Notes: generated by a model from the letters alone, not told the origin. Counted from the first letter of the stretch, positions 42,522-51,939 are shown. The stretch: DNA of 64,000 bases from Hymenobacter terrenus (GCF_000972495.1 NZ_LATM01000003.1:310001-374000), one strand, 5' to 3'. A program made the numbers and translations.

Positions 42522-43712
42522 CTAACGCTGAGCCTGGGCCGGTGCAGAAGCGGGCTGCGTGAGCTGCTTGATCAAAGCAACCTCGGCCGGGCGGTAGGGC
42601 GAGCCGTCGGGCCGCAGGATTTCGTGGAACCATACCGTGGGCTGTCGGCCATTCACGTAGGGCTTTTCCCAGCTGTCCCAGGGCAGGTAGGTTTGGGTGC
42701 GGCCCGCCACGAAGCCCCAGCAGTACATGCCCACGTTGGCCTGCTTGGCCACGGGCAAGTGCGTTTCGAAGCGGCTAGCGGCCCCGCGGGCCATGAATTC
42801 GGTGCACATCACGGGGCGGCCCAGCTGTTGCAGCTCGGTTAGGCGCTTGGTGAAGGCTTGCTGGTCGGAGTAGTTATGGAAGGTGATGACATCGGAGTTG
42901 GCCAGCTGGATTTGCTCCATACGACGGGCTCGCAGGGGTTCCTGCCAGTTGGTGAGGCCGTACTCGTAAGGCCCCGAGGTGAGGGGCTGGCTGGGCCGGG
43001 CCTGCCGCGCCCACTGAAATACGCGGGGTAGCAGGTTGATGACCAGGCGCACCTTCTCCGCCGGCTCTCGCATGCGGTAGCTGACGTAGTTGATGTTGCT
43101 GGGCTCGTTCCAGACATCCCACAGCAGCACCCGCTCATCGTCCCTGAAGGCGCCGACAATGCCCGTTACGTAGGCTTGCAGACGGCGGTACTGGGTGGTA
43201 TCCTGGAGAGCGGTTGCGCCGGGGCTTTGCACCCAGGCGGAATTGTGCACGCCGGGCGTGGGCTCGGGCTGCTTGCCCGGCTTGGGGTTGGGGTCCCAAC
43301 AGGAGTCGAACAACACGAGCATGGGCCGAATATGGTGCTTCTGGCAGATGCTCAGAAACTGGCCAATGCGTTGCTTGAAGCCCTCCGGGTCTTGTTGATA
43401 GGGAAGGTCGTGCAGAAACACGCGTAGGGTATTGATGCCCAGACTTTCGGCCCAGCCCAATTCTTTATCGATAGTGGCCGGGTCGAAGGTGGCGGCCTGC
43501 CACATTTCCAGCTCGTTGATGGCCGTTGCCGGGATATAATTGGCCCCAAACAGCCAGGGCTGGCCCGCATACCAGGCATTGGCCCGCGCTGCCGACCACC
43601 GGCCGGGCGCCGACGGCAGCACGGCTGGCGAGCGTTGCAGATATAGTAAGCTACCCCCAGCCAGCACCACCAACAGCAGCACCAAAAGCGCCGCCCGACG
43701 AACATATTTCAT
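42522..43712 (-). CDS. Glycoside hydrolase family 5-like protein
   Basis: A 396-residue protein with an N-terminal membrane anchor or signal (RAALLVLLLVVLAGGSLLY) and a TIM barrel. The catalytic glutamates sit in LLWDVWNEPSN (acid/base) and VMCTEFMARG (nucleophile), the pattern of clan GH-A enzymes such as GH5 and GH2. GLEAN-like substrate residues cannot be read, so the bond cut is unknown (mannan or glucan most likely). It lies downstream of the acyl-CoA ligase on the same strand, but its function does not obviously fit that cluster. Confidence 0.88.
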   Translation of the reverse strand: MKYVRRAALLVLLLVVLAGGSLLYLQRSPAVLPSAPGRWSAARANAWYAGQPWLFGANYIPATAINELEMWQAATFDPATIDKELGWAESLGINTLRVFLHDLPYQQDPEGFKQRIGQFLSICQKHHIRPMLVLFDSCWDPNPKPGKQPEPTPGVHNSAWVQSPGATALQDTTQYRRLQAYVTGIVGAFRDDERVLLWDVWNEPSNINYVSYRMREPAEKVRLVINLLPRVFQWARQARPSQPLTSGPYEYGLTNWQEPLRARRMEQIQLANSDVITFHNYSDQQAFTKRLTELQQLGRPVMCTEFMARGAASRFETHLPVAKQANVGMYCWGFVAGRTQTYLPWDSWEKPYVNGRQPTVWFHEILRPDGSPYRPAEVALIKQLTQPASAPAQAQR

Positions 43713-43769
43713 GAGAAAGGAAATAGAGTAAGAGCGAGGATTGAAAAGAACGCCGTAAGTCGTTCCTGA

Positions 43770-45398
43770 TTAAGCCAGCGCGTAGTTGGCGAAATCCTTC
43801 CGAAGCTGAGTTTTGAGCAGTTTACCGGTGGCCGTGTGGGGCAGCTGGTCCACAAATTCCACGGCGTCGGGCTTCCACCAGGTAGCGACTTTGCCGTCGT
43901 AGAAACTGAGTAGCTCCTCGGCCGTGATGCCCTCGTAGCCGGGGCGGCGCACCACCACCAGCAAGGGCCGCTCGCTCCACTTGGGGTGGGGCACGCCAAT
44001 GACGGCCGCCTCAGCCACGGCCGGGTGAGCCATGGCTTGGTTCTCCAACTCGATGCTGGAAATCCACTCCCCACCCGACTTGATGACATCTTTCGAGCGG
44101 TCGGTGATGCGCATGAAGCCAGCGGCATCAATAGTGGCTACGTCGCCGGTGCGGAACCAGCCGTTGGTGGTGAGCTGGCCGGGCGTGAGGCTGCCGAAGT
44201 AGTCAGCGGCCACCCAGGGGCCGCGCACCAGCAGGTCGCCAAAGGCCTCGCCGTCGTGGGGCAGCTCCTGGCCGTCTTCACCCACTATTTTCATGTCGAT
44301 GCCAAAAAGCCCCCGTCCTTGGCTGGCCAGCGCCTCAAATTGCGCCTCGGCCGACAGCGTAGCCTGGTTGGCTTTCAGGGTAGCCACGGTGCCCAGCGGG
44401 GACGTTTCGGACATGCCCCAGGCGTGGCGGATTTCTACGTGCAGCTCATTGGCGAAAGCATAGAGCAGAGCCGGTGGGCACGCCGCCCCGCCGATAATCA
44501 TCTTGCGCAGCGTACCGAATCGGCGCTGGGTTTCGCGCATGTATTGCAGCAGCCCAAACCAAATGGTGGGCACTCCGGCGGAGAAAGTCACGCTCTCATT
44601 TTCAAATAGCTCACACAGGCTGATGGCGTCCAGGCCGGGGCCGGGCAGCACGAGCTTGGCCCCAACCATCGGGGCCAAATAAGGAATGCCCCAGGCATTG
44701 ACGTGAAACATGGGCACGACGGGCGAAATCACATCCTGCGCGCCGCAGTTGAAGGCATCGGGCAGGCCGGCGGCATAGGAATGCAGCAGCGTGGAGCGGT
44801 GGGAGTAGAGCACACCCTTGGGCTGGTCGGTGGTGCCGGAGGTGTAGCAGAGCGACGAAGCCGTGTTTTCATCGAACGTGGGCCACTCGTAGTCGGCGGT
44901 TTCGGCGGCCAGCAGGCTTTCGTAATCGCGCAGATTAGGTAGCTCGGAGGTGGCGGGCAGGTGCTCGGGGCCGGTCATCAATACCCAACTTTCTACCCTG
45001 GGGCACAGCGGCGCCAGCTTTTCCACCAGCGGCAAAAACGTCACATCGAAAAACAGCAGCCGGTCCTGGGCGTGGTTGATGATGTATACCAACTGCTCAA
45101 CAAACAGGCGCGGGTTGATGGTGTGGCAGACTGCGCCGGACCCCGAAATGCCGTAGTACAGCTCGAAGTGGCGGTGCGTGTTCCAGGCCAGCGTGCCAAT
45201 CCGGTCACCCTCCCGAACGCCCAGCCGCGCAAAAGCGTTGGCCAGCTGCCGTGCACGGTCGTAGGCCTCAGCGTAGGTGGAGCGGTGCAGGCCGCCCTCG
45301 GGCTGGCGCGACACGATTTCGGTGGAGCCATGCCACTTGGCGGCGTGCCGAAGAATCCCCGCGATAAGCAGGGGCTGGTGCATCATGAGACCTTGCAT
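43770..45398 (-). CDS. Acyl-CoA synthetase, AMP-binding (medium/long-chain type)
   Basis: A 542-residue adenylate-forming enzyme that activates a carboxylic acid with ATP and CoA. Motifs are the P-loop [18 protein letters not shown], the Y/F-GMTE-like region [42 protein letters not shown] with the hinge, and the conserved lysine in [13 protein letters not shown] near the C-terminus. Resembles AlkK-type fatty-acid ligases. It is likely in an operon with the SDR and alpha/beta hydrolase genes upstream, giving a chain alcohol-ketone-ester-acid-CoA (with the Baeyer-Villiger enzyme on the plus strand). Confidence 0.93.
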   Translation of the reverse strand: MQGLMMHQPLLIAGILRHAAKWHGSTEIVSRQPEGGLHRSTYAEAYDRARQLANAFARLGVREGDRIGTLAWNTHRHFELYYGISGSGAVCHTINPRLFVEQLVYIINHAQDRLLFFDVTFLPLVEKLAPLCPRVESWVLMTGPEHLPATSELPNLRDYESLLAAETADYEWPTFDENTASSLCYTSGTTDQPKGVLYSHRSTLLHSYAAGLPDAFNCGAQDVISPVVPMFHVNAWGIPYLAPMVGAKLVLPGPGLDAISLCELFENESVTFSAGVPTIWFGLLQYMRETQRRFGTLRKMIIGGAACPPALLYAFANELHVEIRHAWGMSETSPLGTVATLKANQATLSAEAQFEALASQGRGLFGIDMKIVGEDGQELPHDGEAFGDLLVRGPWVAADYFGSLTPGQLTTNGWFRTGDVATIDAAGFMRITDRSKDVIKSGGEWISSIELENQAMAHPAVAEAAVIGVPHPKWSERPLLVVVRRPGYEGITAEELLSFYDGKVATWWKPDAVEFVDQLPHTATGKLLKTQLRKDFANYALA

Positions 45399-45571
45399 AG
45401 GAGATTTGAATGAGGTATGAGGTGATGCGCGGAGTTTTGTTAGGTGCTTGTTATTTGTGAGCCTCCGGCCTGCCCATCAGAAGGATATCTGCACGGAAGC
45501 CTGAGCGAAATCGCGCAACAATATGTAGGCCAGGGGCTTGCTGATAGTCAGCACACAGCATGCCCGCACCA

Positions 45572-46477
45572 TCAAGCGCCAGCAATGCTGTCCGATAGGC
45601 TGCTTATGCTCGTGCGGTTTTGGGGGGGGGCCAGCGCCAGCGCTTCCTTGGGCGAAAACGTGCGCTGGATGAGCGGTACTAGTATGCGGCTGTGGGCGAC
45701 GGGCAGCAGCCGCGTGAGCCAGTCGATAATGCGGGCGTCGGCGCCGATGAGGATGCGGACCTGGTTGCGGCGGATGCCGCGCAGGATAACGGCGGCCGCC
45801 TGCTCGGGCGTGGTGGGCGAGCCTTCGGCGAATTTCTGGTTGACAATCTGCTGCTGCTCGGCGGTGCGGCCAGCGCCCAGGCGGGCCCCCACGGTGATGT
45901 TGGTTTTGACCCCGCCCGGGAAGACCGTCGATACCTGAATGCCGCTGCCCTCCAGCTCGTGGCGCAGGCACTCGGTGAAGCCCCGAACCCCAAATTTGGC
46001 CGTGCTGTAAGCGGTGCTTTCCGGTGCCCCAAACATCCCGAATACGCTCGATACGTTGGCGATGTGGCCGCCGCTGGCAGCGCGCATCAGCGGCAGAAAG
46101 GCCTGGGTCATGCGCACCACGCCCCACAAGTTGATGTTGAGCAGCCAGGCAAACTCCTGTAGCGTGTTTTCCTCGAAAGAGCCCGCGCCCAGGGCCACGC
46201 CCGCGTTGTTAAGCAGCACTAGCCGGCGGCCGGGGTAGTTGGCCGCCACTTGCCGGGCGTAAGCCAATACTTGCGCCTCGTCGCCCACGTCCAGCAGTGC
46301 GGTTTCCACGGTTCCACCGGCCTGCTTAATGACTGCCTCGGTGCGGGCCAGCCCAGCGGCATTCACGTCGGATGCCAGTACATGGGCCCCTTCGGCGGCG
46401 GCCTGAATGGCGGTGGCCTGCCCAATACCGGAAGCAGCCCCGGTCACGATGAAAACAGAATCCTTGATGTGCGTCAT
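45572..46477 (-). CDS. Short-chain dehydrogenase/reductase
   Basis: A 301-residue classical SDR. TGAASGIGQATA (about 12-23) binds NAD(P), NNAGVALG follows, and the active site is YSTAK with the serine in VSSVFG. The C-terminal extension (about 240-301) contains a CTFSPKEALAL-type stretch and a run of nine G/C near 45622-45630 (encoding consecutive prolines), a possible slip site. In this cluster the enzyme may oxidise a secondary alcohol to the ketone used by the monooxygenase or reduce an aldehyde. Confidence 0.9.
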   Translation of the reverse strand: MTHIKDSVFIVTGAASGIGQATAIQAAAEGAHVLASDVNAAGLARTEAVIKQAGGTVETALLDVGDEAQVLAYARQVAANYPGRRLVLLNNAGVALGAGSFEENTLQEFAWLLNINLWGVVRMTQAFLPLMRAASGGHIANVSSVFGMFGAPESTAYSTAKFGVRGFTECLRHELEGSGIQVSTVFPGGVKTNITVGARLGAGRTAEQQQIVNQKFAEGSPTTPEQAAAVILRGIRRNQVRILIGADARIIDWLTRLLPVAHSRILVPLIQRTFSPKEALALAPPQNRTSISSLSDSIAGA

Positions 46478-46537
46478 GGCAATGGGTGGGATGGGGAGGG
46501 TTGGTGGAAGAGTGTTGCCGAAGAAATGAAGTACTTG

Positions 46538-47251
46538 CTAGCGCCTGTGCCCGCTCAGACGGGCCTGCATTGGCTCATTCATTTGCTTCTGGATGAAGCT
46601 TTGGATGGCAGCGGCAGCGGGCTGGGGGTAAAAAACGTGGGCGAAATGGTCGCCGGGAATCTCGACAAACGGCTCGTCCGGCGGCAAAATCACGTTGTCC
46701 TGGCGCGAGTGAACGCGCAGATCCGGCGCCGTGGTGAGCGGCGGCACCGGCGCGAATAGTACCTGCAGCTGCTGGTGCATGTAGCGCCGCCGAAACCGCA
46801 CCGAGCGGTCCACGAGCTGCGCGTGCAGCACCCGCGACTCCTCAAACTGGTAGCCCTGCTTCCAGCGGCGACGCATAAACCGGCTCTGCATCAGCCCTAG
46901 CCAGGCGTACCAACCCAGCACGCGCGGATTGCGGAGGTCGGACACGATTTTGCGCTGGTCGGTAAATGAGTTGATGAGGATGGCCGCGGCACCGGTCAGC
47001 TCTTTCACGTATGCGGCAATCCAGCCGCCCATGGAGTGGCCAATGAGCACGTCGGTGGGCCCGATGGTGTAGTGCCGGGCCAGGTGCTGGGCCAGGGCCA
47101 CCACGTTGGATGGGCCATCGGGTCGCCAGTGCCCTGCGGCTTGCTCCAACTCGATGGGCACCACTTCGGTCGCCGTCGGCAGCAGGGGCCGGAGCGAGTC
47201 GAAGATGGTGGAATCCTCGATGTAGCCGTGAAGAAGTAGGATACGTTGCAT
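46538..47251 (-). CDS. Alpha/beta hydrolase
   Basis: A 237-residue hydrolase. The nucleophile elbow GHSMGG (about 91-96) follows the LLLHGYIEDS oxyanion region, and a histidine in PGDHFAHVF supplies the catalytic base near the C-terminus. The size and the short cap suggest a small esterase of the RBBP9/YdeN-like or lactonase group. It starts 99 bases from a Fnr-like palindrome and is the first gene of the SDR/CoA-ligase arm. Cleavage of a Baeyer-Villiger ester is a reasonable guess. The start at 47251 is chosen because it precedes RILLLHG directly. Confidence 0.88.
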   Translation of the reverse strand: MQRILLLHGYIEDSTIFDSLRPLLPTATEVVPIELEQAAGHWRPDGPSNVVALAQHLARHYTIGPTDVLIGHSMGGWIAAYVKELTGAAAILINSFTDQRKIVSDLRNPRVLGWYAWLGLMQSRFMRRRWKQGYQFEESRVLHAQLVDRSVRFRRRYMHQQLQVLFAPVPPLTTAPDLRVHSRQDNVILPPDEPFVEIPGDHFAHVFYPQPAAAAIQSFIQKQMNEPMQARLSGHRR

Positions 47252-47350
47252 GCGTCGGGGGCAGTCCCCGACCACGGCAAGCGTCCACGTAAGTGCGGAG
47301 CCGGCGGCGAGCTACCCGGCACAAAAGTGAGGCGCTGGCACCCGCAAGCA

Positions 47351-47366
47351 TTTGATATTTATCAAA
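47351..47366. promoter_or_regulatory. Fnr-like operator palindrome upstream of the hydrolase gene
   Basis: TTTGATATTTATCAAA, the TTGAT-N4-ATCAA form recognised by Fnr-type regulators; it is part of an 18-bp perfect palindrome (47350-47367). It overlaps the stop codon of the Crp/Fnr gene and lies 99 bases upstream of the hydrolase start. A second almost identical site is at 47946-47961. Confidence 0.7.
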
Positions 47367-47928
47367 TTCGGCCGGCGCGGATGCGGCTTAGGGTTTCGAG
47401 CGTGATGCCCAGGTAGGAAGCCACGTGAGTGAGCGGCACGCGGTGGGCAAAGCTGGCATACATGGTCAGGAAACTTTCGTAGCGCTCGTGCGCCGACTGA
47501 AACCGCTGGGTGTACATCCACCTTTCGCCCATCAAAAAAATATCGAGCGTAGCCAGACGCGAAATGTGCTCGAAAGCGTGTGAGCGGGCAAAGAGCGGCG
47601 TCAGGTCATCGTAGGCCAGGGAGTAGAGGCGGGTGGGTTCCAGGGCTTCGATGGTGTAGGGCGAGGGCGAGCGGTTTACCAGGCTGTCGAGCACCGTCAT
47701 CGACATATTGGCTCCCGCAAATGAAGCGGTAATATCCTTTCCCTCTTTAAGATAGCAGTATCGCACCAAGCCGCTTTCGAGGTAGTACATCTGCCGGCAC
47801 ACGTTGCCGGCCTGCAGCACGATGCCATGCTTAGGATAGTCGCGCAGCGTCAGGTGTTCGGCGATAAAGTCCTTATCCGCATCGGGCAGCGGGCCATATG
47901 ATTCCAGATAGGCAAGCAAAGACTCCAT
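47362..47928 (-). CDS. Crp/Fnr family transcriptional regulator of the catabolic cluster
   Basis: A 188-residue regulator with a cNMP-binding-like roll (HGIVLQAGNVCRQMYYLESG, GKDITASFAGANM) and a C-terminal helix-turn-helix (LTHVASYLGITLETLSRIRA). The Fnr iron-sulfur cysteine cluster is absent, so oxygen sensing of the E. coli type is unlikely; a small-molecule effector is more probable. The ATG at 47928 puts the fold at the right place. It is flanked by two Fnr-like palindromes, one beginning 17 bases before its start and one at its stop codon, which strongly suggests autoregulation and control of both arms. Confidence 0.92.
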   Translation of the reverse strand: MESLLAYLESYGPLPDADKDFIAEHLTLRDYPKHGIVLQAGNVCRQMYYLESGLVRYCYLKEGKDITASFAGANMSMTVLDSLVNRSPSPYTIEALEPTRLYSLAYDDLTPLFARSHAFEHISRLATLDIFLMGERWMYTQRFQSAHERYESFLTMYASFAHRVPLTHVASYLGITLETLSRIRAGRI

Positions 47929-47945
47929 GCGGGGTAAACGAATAA

Positions 47946-47961
47946 TTTGATATAAATCAAA
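47946..47961. promoter_or_regulatory. Fnr-like operator palindrome between crp and the MFS gene
   Basis: TTTGATATAAATCAAA differs from the site at 47351-47366 only in the central spacer. It lies 17 bases upstream of the crp start and 116 bases upstream of the plus-strand MFS gene, so it could control both. Position near the crp start suits repression. Confidence 0.7.
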
Positions 47962-48077
47962 GGACTGTCGAAGGGTAGGGGGGACTTTTGTCGCCTGCTT
48001 CGTCCCAAATCTAAGCGAATGGCCGCAGATGCCAACATGTGCCGGCCGGCTCGCCTTCCCACCCAATCTTCCCGCTT

Positions 48078-49361
48078 ATGGCACCCGTGCGCCACCCGTA
48101 CCTGTTCCTGTTCTTTTTCACGCTGCTGAACGTGTTGGGCTTCGCCGATCGGAGCCTGCTGGCCGGCTTCTCACTGCAAATCATCAGCGAGCTGAAGATG
48201 AGCTACGCCCAGTTTTCCTTTCTGTCGGGTGTGGCGTTTATTTTCTTCAATTCGGGCTCCCTGCTGGCGATGGGCCACCTCGCCGACCGCGTGCACCGGC
48301 CCCGGCTCATCGCGGTGGGCATGCTGCTCTGGTCCCTGATGACGGCCTTTTCGGGCCTGGCTCGGGGCTTTGGCATGCTGGCCTTCACCCGTGGCATGGT
48401 GGGTGTGGGCGAGGCCAGCCTAGCGCCCTCCAGCCTGGGAATGCTGAGCGACGTGTTTCCCGAGCGCCGGCGCGGCTTCGTGCTGGGCTTGTACTTCGTG
48501 GGCACGCCGGTGGGTGTGGCCGTCAGCTACTTTATTGCTGCCGTGCTGGGCCCCAAGTTGGGGTGGCGCAACTGCTTCCTGGGCCTTGGGGCACTAGGCG
48601 TAGTGTTTAGCCTGGTGCTGCCGTTTCTGCGCGACCCGCGCCCGGCCGCCACTACTGCCACTACCGACGGCCTGCCCGCCGATGCCGGCCTGCGGGTGCT
48701 GCTGGTCATTCTGCGCCGGTCGGTGCCGTTGCAGCTGTTGCTGCTGGGCGGCATTCTCATCAACTTCAGCATTGGGGCCACCGTACTCGATTTGGTGTGG
48801 TTGGTGAAGGAAAAGGGTTTCCTGGAGAAGGAGGCACAGGGGATTGCGGGGAGCTTTTTCCTGGTAGGGGGCATCATGGGCACCTGGCTAGGTGGAGTGG
48901 GCGGCGACTGGTTTAGCCAGCGCTTTCCCGGTGGCGGGCGAGCGCTATTCTTGGCGGTGGTCTACGCGTTTCTGGCCCCCATGAGCGTGGTGCTGCGGGT
49001 GATGCCGCCTACGCATATTCTCTTCTATCCTTTCGTATTCGTGGGTTGCATCAACATCATGCTGGCGTCGGGTGTGCCCATCGCAGCGGCCACCGAGCTA
49101 GTGCCGGAGCGCATCCGCTCCTCGGTCATTGCCCTGAGTATTGTTGCGACCAGCGTGTTTGGCTACAGCTCGGGCAGCTACCTGGTAGGCGTGCTCAGCG
49201 ACTATTTCACCAGACTGGGCTACGCTTCCCCCATCTCATGGGCCGACCTCTGGATTACGGTGGCAGCCCTGCCGGCCGTGGCCTGCTTTTACCTCTGCTA
49301 CCGCAAGCAGCAGCCCCAGCTTCAGCCCGCGCCGCTGGTAGCCCAGGCCCAGGCCGGCTGA
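48078..49361 (+). CDS. MFS transporter
   Basis: A 427-residue, twelve-helix major facilitator. Motif A appears as GHLADRVHRPRLIAVG between helices 2 and 3, and helix 4/5 contains RGMVGVGEASLAPSSLG. A long cytoplasmic loop precedes helix 7. It resembles transporters of aromatic or carboxylic acids and of the Spinster type (GxGEA motif). It is the first gene of the plus-strand arm, 135 bases ahead of the monooxygenase, so it probably imports the substrate or exports a product of this pathway. Confidence 0.9.
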   Translation: MAPVRHPYLFLFFFTLLNVLGFADRSLLAGFSLQIISELKMSYAQFSFLSGVAFIFFNSGSLLAMGHLADRVHRPRLIAVGMLLWSLMTAFSGLARGFGMLAFTRGMVGVGEASLAPSSLGMLSDVFPERRRGFVLGLYFVGTPVGVAVSYFIAAVLGPKLGWRNCFLGLGALGVVFSLVLPFLRDPRPAATTATTDGLPADAGLRVLLVILRRSVPLQLLLLGGILINFSIGATVLDLVWLVKEKGFLEKEAQGIAGSFFLVGGIMGTWLGGVGGDWFSQRFPGGGRALFLAVVYAFLAPMSVVLRVMPPTHILFYPFVFVGCINIMLASGVPIAAATELVPERIRSSVIALSIVATSVFGYSSGSYLVGVLSDYFTRLGYASPISWADLWITVAALPAVACFYLCYRKQQPQLQPAPLVAQAQAG

Positions 49362-49496
49362 AACTCTGAATAATTTATGGTGGACAGTCGCCGCAACCCG
49401 CACGGGCTGGGCGCGCCATGCCCAATGATGGGCGTTGAAGCTCGGAATGATTTCGGGCCTGCCTTCTTCTTTTCCTTTCAATTAGGCTGATTTTCT

Positions 49497-50981
49497 ATGA
49501 GCAATACCGTGAACGTAGCCATTATCGGGGCCGGCTTTGCAGGCCTGACGGCGGCCATTCGGCTCCAACAGCGTGGCAACACGTCGTTTATGATTTTTGA
49601 GCGGGCAGCGGAAGTGGGCGGCACCTGGCGCGACAATATTTACCCCGGTTGTGGCTGCGATATTCCCTCGCCGCTGTACTCGATGTCCTTCGCGCCCAAC
49701 CCCGACTGGAGCCGGATGTACTCGGGCCAGCCCGAAATTCTGGCCTACATCAAGCAGACCGTCACCCAGTTCAACCTGCGCTCCCACATCCGCTTCAATA
49801 CCGAGATTGTGCGCACTGAGTTTTCGGAAGCTGAAGGCGTTTGGCGGCTCACCGACCGGGTGGGCCGGGAGGTGACGGCCCGCGTGGTTATCGTGGCCAT
49901 CGGGCCGCTCAACCGTCCGGTCCGGCCCAGTCTGCCGGGCTTGGCCGATTTTCAAGGCACTACCTTCCACTCCTCGGAATGGGACCCGAACTACGACTTT
50001 ATGGGCAAGCGCGTGGCCGTGATTGGTACCGGCGCCAGCGCCATTCAGTTCATCCCCCAAATTGCGCCCCACACCCAACAGCTGCACGTTTTCCAGCGCA
50101 CGGCGCCGTGGGTGCTGCCCCGGCCCGACCGCGCGTTTTCGCCGCGGGAGCAGCGCTGGTTCCGGCGGCTGCCGCTGTTGCAGCGGCTGCAGCGCGAGCT
50201 TATTTATTGGCGCAGCGAGCTGGGCGGACTGCTCTTTATGGGTAATGAGTGGCTGGGGCGCATCACCCGCGAGGCGGCCGTAGCGCACATTGCGGCGGCC
50301 ATCCAAGACCCGGAGCTGCGGCGCAAAGTCACACCCAACTACCGTGTGGGCTGCAAGCGTATCCTCATTTCCAACGACTATTACCCCGCCCTGGCCCGGC
50401 CCAACGTGGAGCTGGTCACCGACGGAATCGACCACGTGACGTCCACTGGCATCGTCACGCACGACGGCACCGAGCGGCCCGTCGATGCCATTATTTTCGG
50501 CACCGGCTTCGTGGTTTCCGAATTTATGGTGGACCTGCACATTCGCGGGCGCGGTGGCCGCAGCCTGTTTGGCGAGTGGCACGAATCCAGCGCCGAGGCC
50601 TACCAGGGCACCACCGTATCGGGCTACCCCAACCTGCTGGTGCTGGTGGGTCCCAATACCGGCCTGGCCCACAATTCCATCATCCACATCATGGAATCAC
50701 AGGTGAACTACGTGCTCGACTACCTGCGCGTGCTCGAAAAGGCCGGGCCCGGTGCCTACCTTGACGTAAAGCCCAAAGCCCAACGCGCCTACAACGAAAT
50801 GGTGCAGCAAAAACTGAGCACCACTGTGTGGGCTTCGGGCTGCAAAAGCTGGTACCAAACGGCAACCGGCAAGAACACCACCCTGCTGCACACCCTCACT
50901 GTCAGCTTCCGCCGCAACACCCGTCACTTACGAGTCGGCGACTACGAGCTGCTGCGCGCCCCGGTGCCAGCAGTGATTTAG
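49497..50981 (+). CDS. Baeyer-Villiger-type flavin monooxygenase
   Basis: A 494-residue FAD/NADPH enzyme. GAGFAGL (residues 11-17) binds FAD; FERAAEVGGTWRDNIYPGC follows as expected; the second Rossmann motif VIGTGASAIQF binds NADPH. FQGTTFHSSEWDP at about 151-163 matches the BVMO fingerprint FxGxxxHxxxWP (with D in place of the final P one residue earlier). Such enzymes insert oxygen next to a ketone to make an ester or lactone. The size is that of 4-hydroxyacetophenone or cyclohexanone-type enzymes lacking the long N-terminal extension. The dehalogenase gene follows after 38 bases. Confidence 0.93.
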   Translation: MSNTVNVAIIGAGFAGLTAAIRLQQRGNTSFMIFERAAEVGGTWRDNIYPGCGCDIPSPLYSMSFAPNPDWSRMYSGQPEILAYIKQTVTQFNLRSHIRFNTEIVRTEFSEAEGVWRLTDRVGREVTARVVIVAIGPLNRPVRPSLPGLADFQGTTFHSSEWDPNYDFMGKRVAVIGTGASAIQFIPQIAPHTQQLHVFQRTAPWVLPRPDRAFSPREQRWFRRLPLLQRLQRELIYWRSELGGLLFMGNEWLGRITREAAVAHIAAAIQDPELRRKVTPNYRVGCKRILISNDYYPALARPNVELVTDGIDHVTSTGIVTHDGTERPVDAIIFGTGFVVSEFMVDLHIRGRGGRSLFGEWHESSAEAYQGTTVSGYPNLLVLVGPNTGLAHNSIIHIMESQVNYVLDYLRVLEKAGPGAYLDVKPKAQRAYNEMVQQKLSTTVWASGCKSWYQTATGKNTTLLHTLTVSFRRNTRHLRVGDYELLRAPVPAVI

Positions 50982-51019
50982 CGTACGCCTGCCATTCTCC
51001 CCCGTTATAACAACTTGCT

Positions 51020-51934
51020 ATGTCCGTTCTCCGCACTCCCGATTCGTGCTTCCACGACCTGCCCGACTACGATTTTGCGCCGCGCTACACCCAGGTGAAA
51101 AGCCCGCACAACGGCCCCCTGCGCCTGCACTACCTCGACGAAGGTCCGCGCGATGCCCCCGAAACGGTACTCATGCTGCATGGCGAGCCCACGTGGTCGT
51201 ACCTCTACCGCAAGATGATTCCGATAGTGGCCGCCGCCGGGCACCGCGTCATCGCCCCCGATTTGATTGGGTTTGGCAAGTCCGACAAGCTGCGCGAGCG
51301 CAAATCCTACAGCTACGCCCAGCACGTGGCCTGGCTCACCGAGTTCATTACGAATCTGAATTTGCAGCGCATCACGCTGGTTTGTCAGGACTGGGGTGGC
51401 CTGCTGGGCCTGCGCCTGGCGGCTGAGAATGAGGAGCGATTCGTCCGCATCAGCGCAGCCAACACGTTTTTGCCCACCGGCGACCGGTCGCTCGGCCGCA
51501 CGTTCAAAATCTGGCGGGCTTTCTCCCAATACATGCCCTGGCTGCCGGTGGGCCGCATCGTGAGCGGCGGCGCGGCGGCCCACCCACTGCCGCCCGAGGT
51601 GGTGGCCGCCTACAACGCACCCTTTCCCAGCGAGCGCTACAAGGCGGCAGCACGGCACTTTCCGGTGCTGGTGCCCGCCACGCCCGACGACCCCGCCGTG
51701 CCCGCCAACCGCGCCGCCTGGAAAGTGCTCCAAGCCTGGCACAAGCCTTTCCTGACCGCCTTCAGCGACGGCGACCCCATCACGGCCGGTCTCGATAAGG
51801 TGCTGCAAGAGGCCATTCCCGGCGCCAAAGGCCAGCCGCATGTCACGCTGCCCGGCGGCCACTTTCTTCAGGAAGACGCCGGCCCCGAGTGGGCCCGGAT
51901 TGTGGTAGAATTCATGCGGGCCAATCCGTTGTGA
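51020..51934 (+). CDS. Haloalkane dehalogenase, subfamily I
   Basis: A 304-residue alpha/beta hydrolase that hydrolyses carbon-halogen bonds. HGEPTWSYLYRKM at 54-66 is the sequence typical of the DhlA/HLD-I group; the nucleophile is D124 in VCQDWGG with the halide-stabilising W125, and the base is H281 in GGHFLQED. The acid is probably the Asp in the FSDGDPIT segment before the last strand. Sequence alone does not exclude an esterase or epoxide hydrolase role, but the motifs favour dehalogenation. It ends the plus-strand arm and is followed by a repeat hairpin. Confidence 0.92.
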   Translation: MSVLRTPDSCFHDLPDYDFAPRYTQVKSPHNGPLRLHYLDEGPRDAPETVLMLHGEPTWSYLYRKMIPIVAAAGHRVIAPDLIGFGKSDKLRERKSYSYAQHVAWLTEFITNLNLQRITLVCQDWGGLLGLRLAAENEERFVRISAANTFLPTGDRSLGRTFKIWRAFSQYMPWLPVGRIVSGGAAAHPLPPEVVAAYNAPFPSERYKAAARHFPVLVPATPDDPAVPANRAAWKVLQAWHKPFLTAFSDGDPITAGLDKVLQEAIPGAKGQPHVTLPGGHFLQEDAGPEWARIVVEFMRANPL

Positions 51935-51939
51935 GCCAA

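Noticed and set aside
45617..45632. Run of nine G/C inside the SDR C-terminus, considered as a programmed frameshift
   Set aside because: The gene reads through to a reasonable end, and the frame beyond is not a recognised alternative. A slippage role is not supported.
49482..50687. Minus-strand frame of about 400 codons across the BVMO gene
   Set aside because: Shadow of the plus-strand monooxygenase; the high GC content suppresses stops in the complementary frame.
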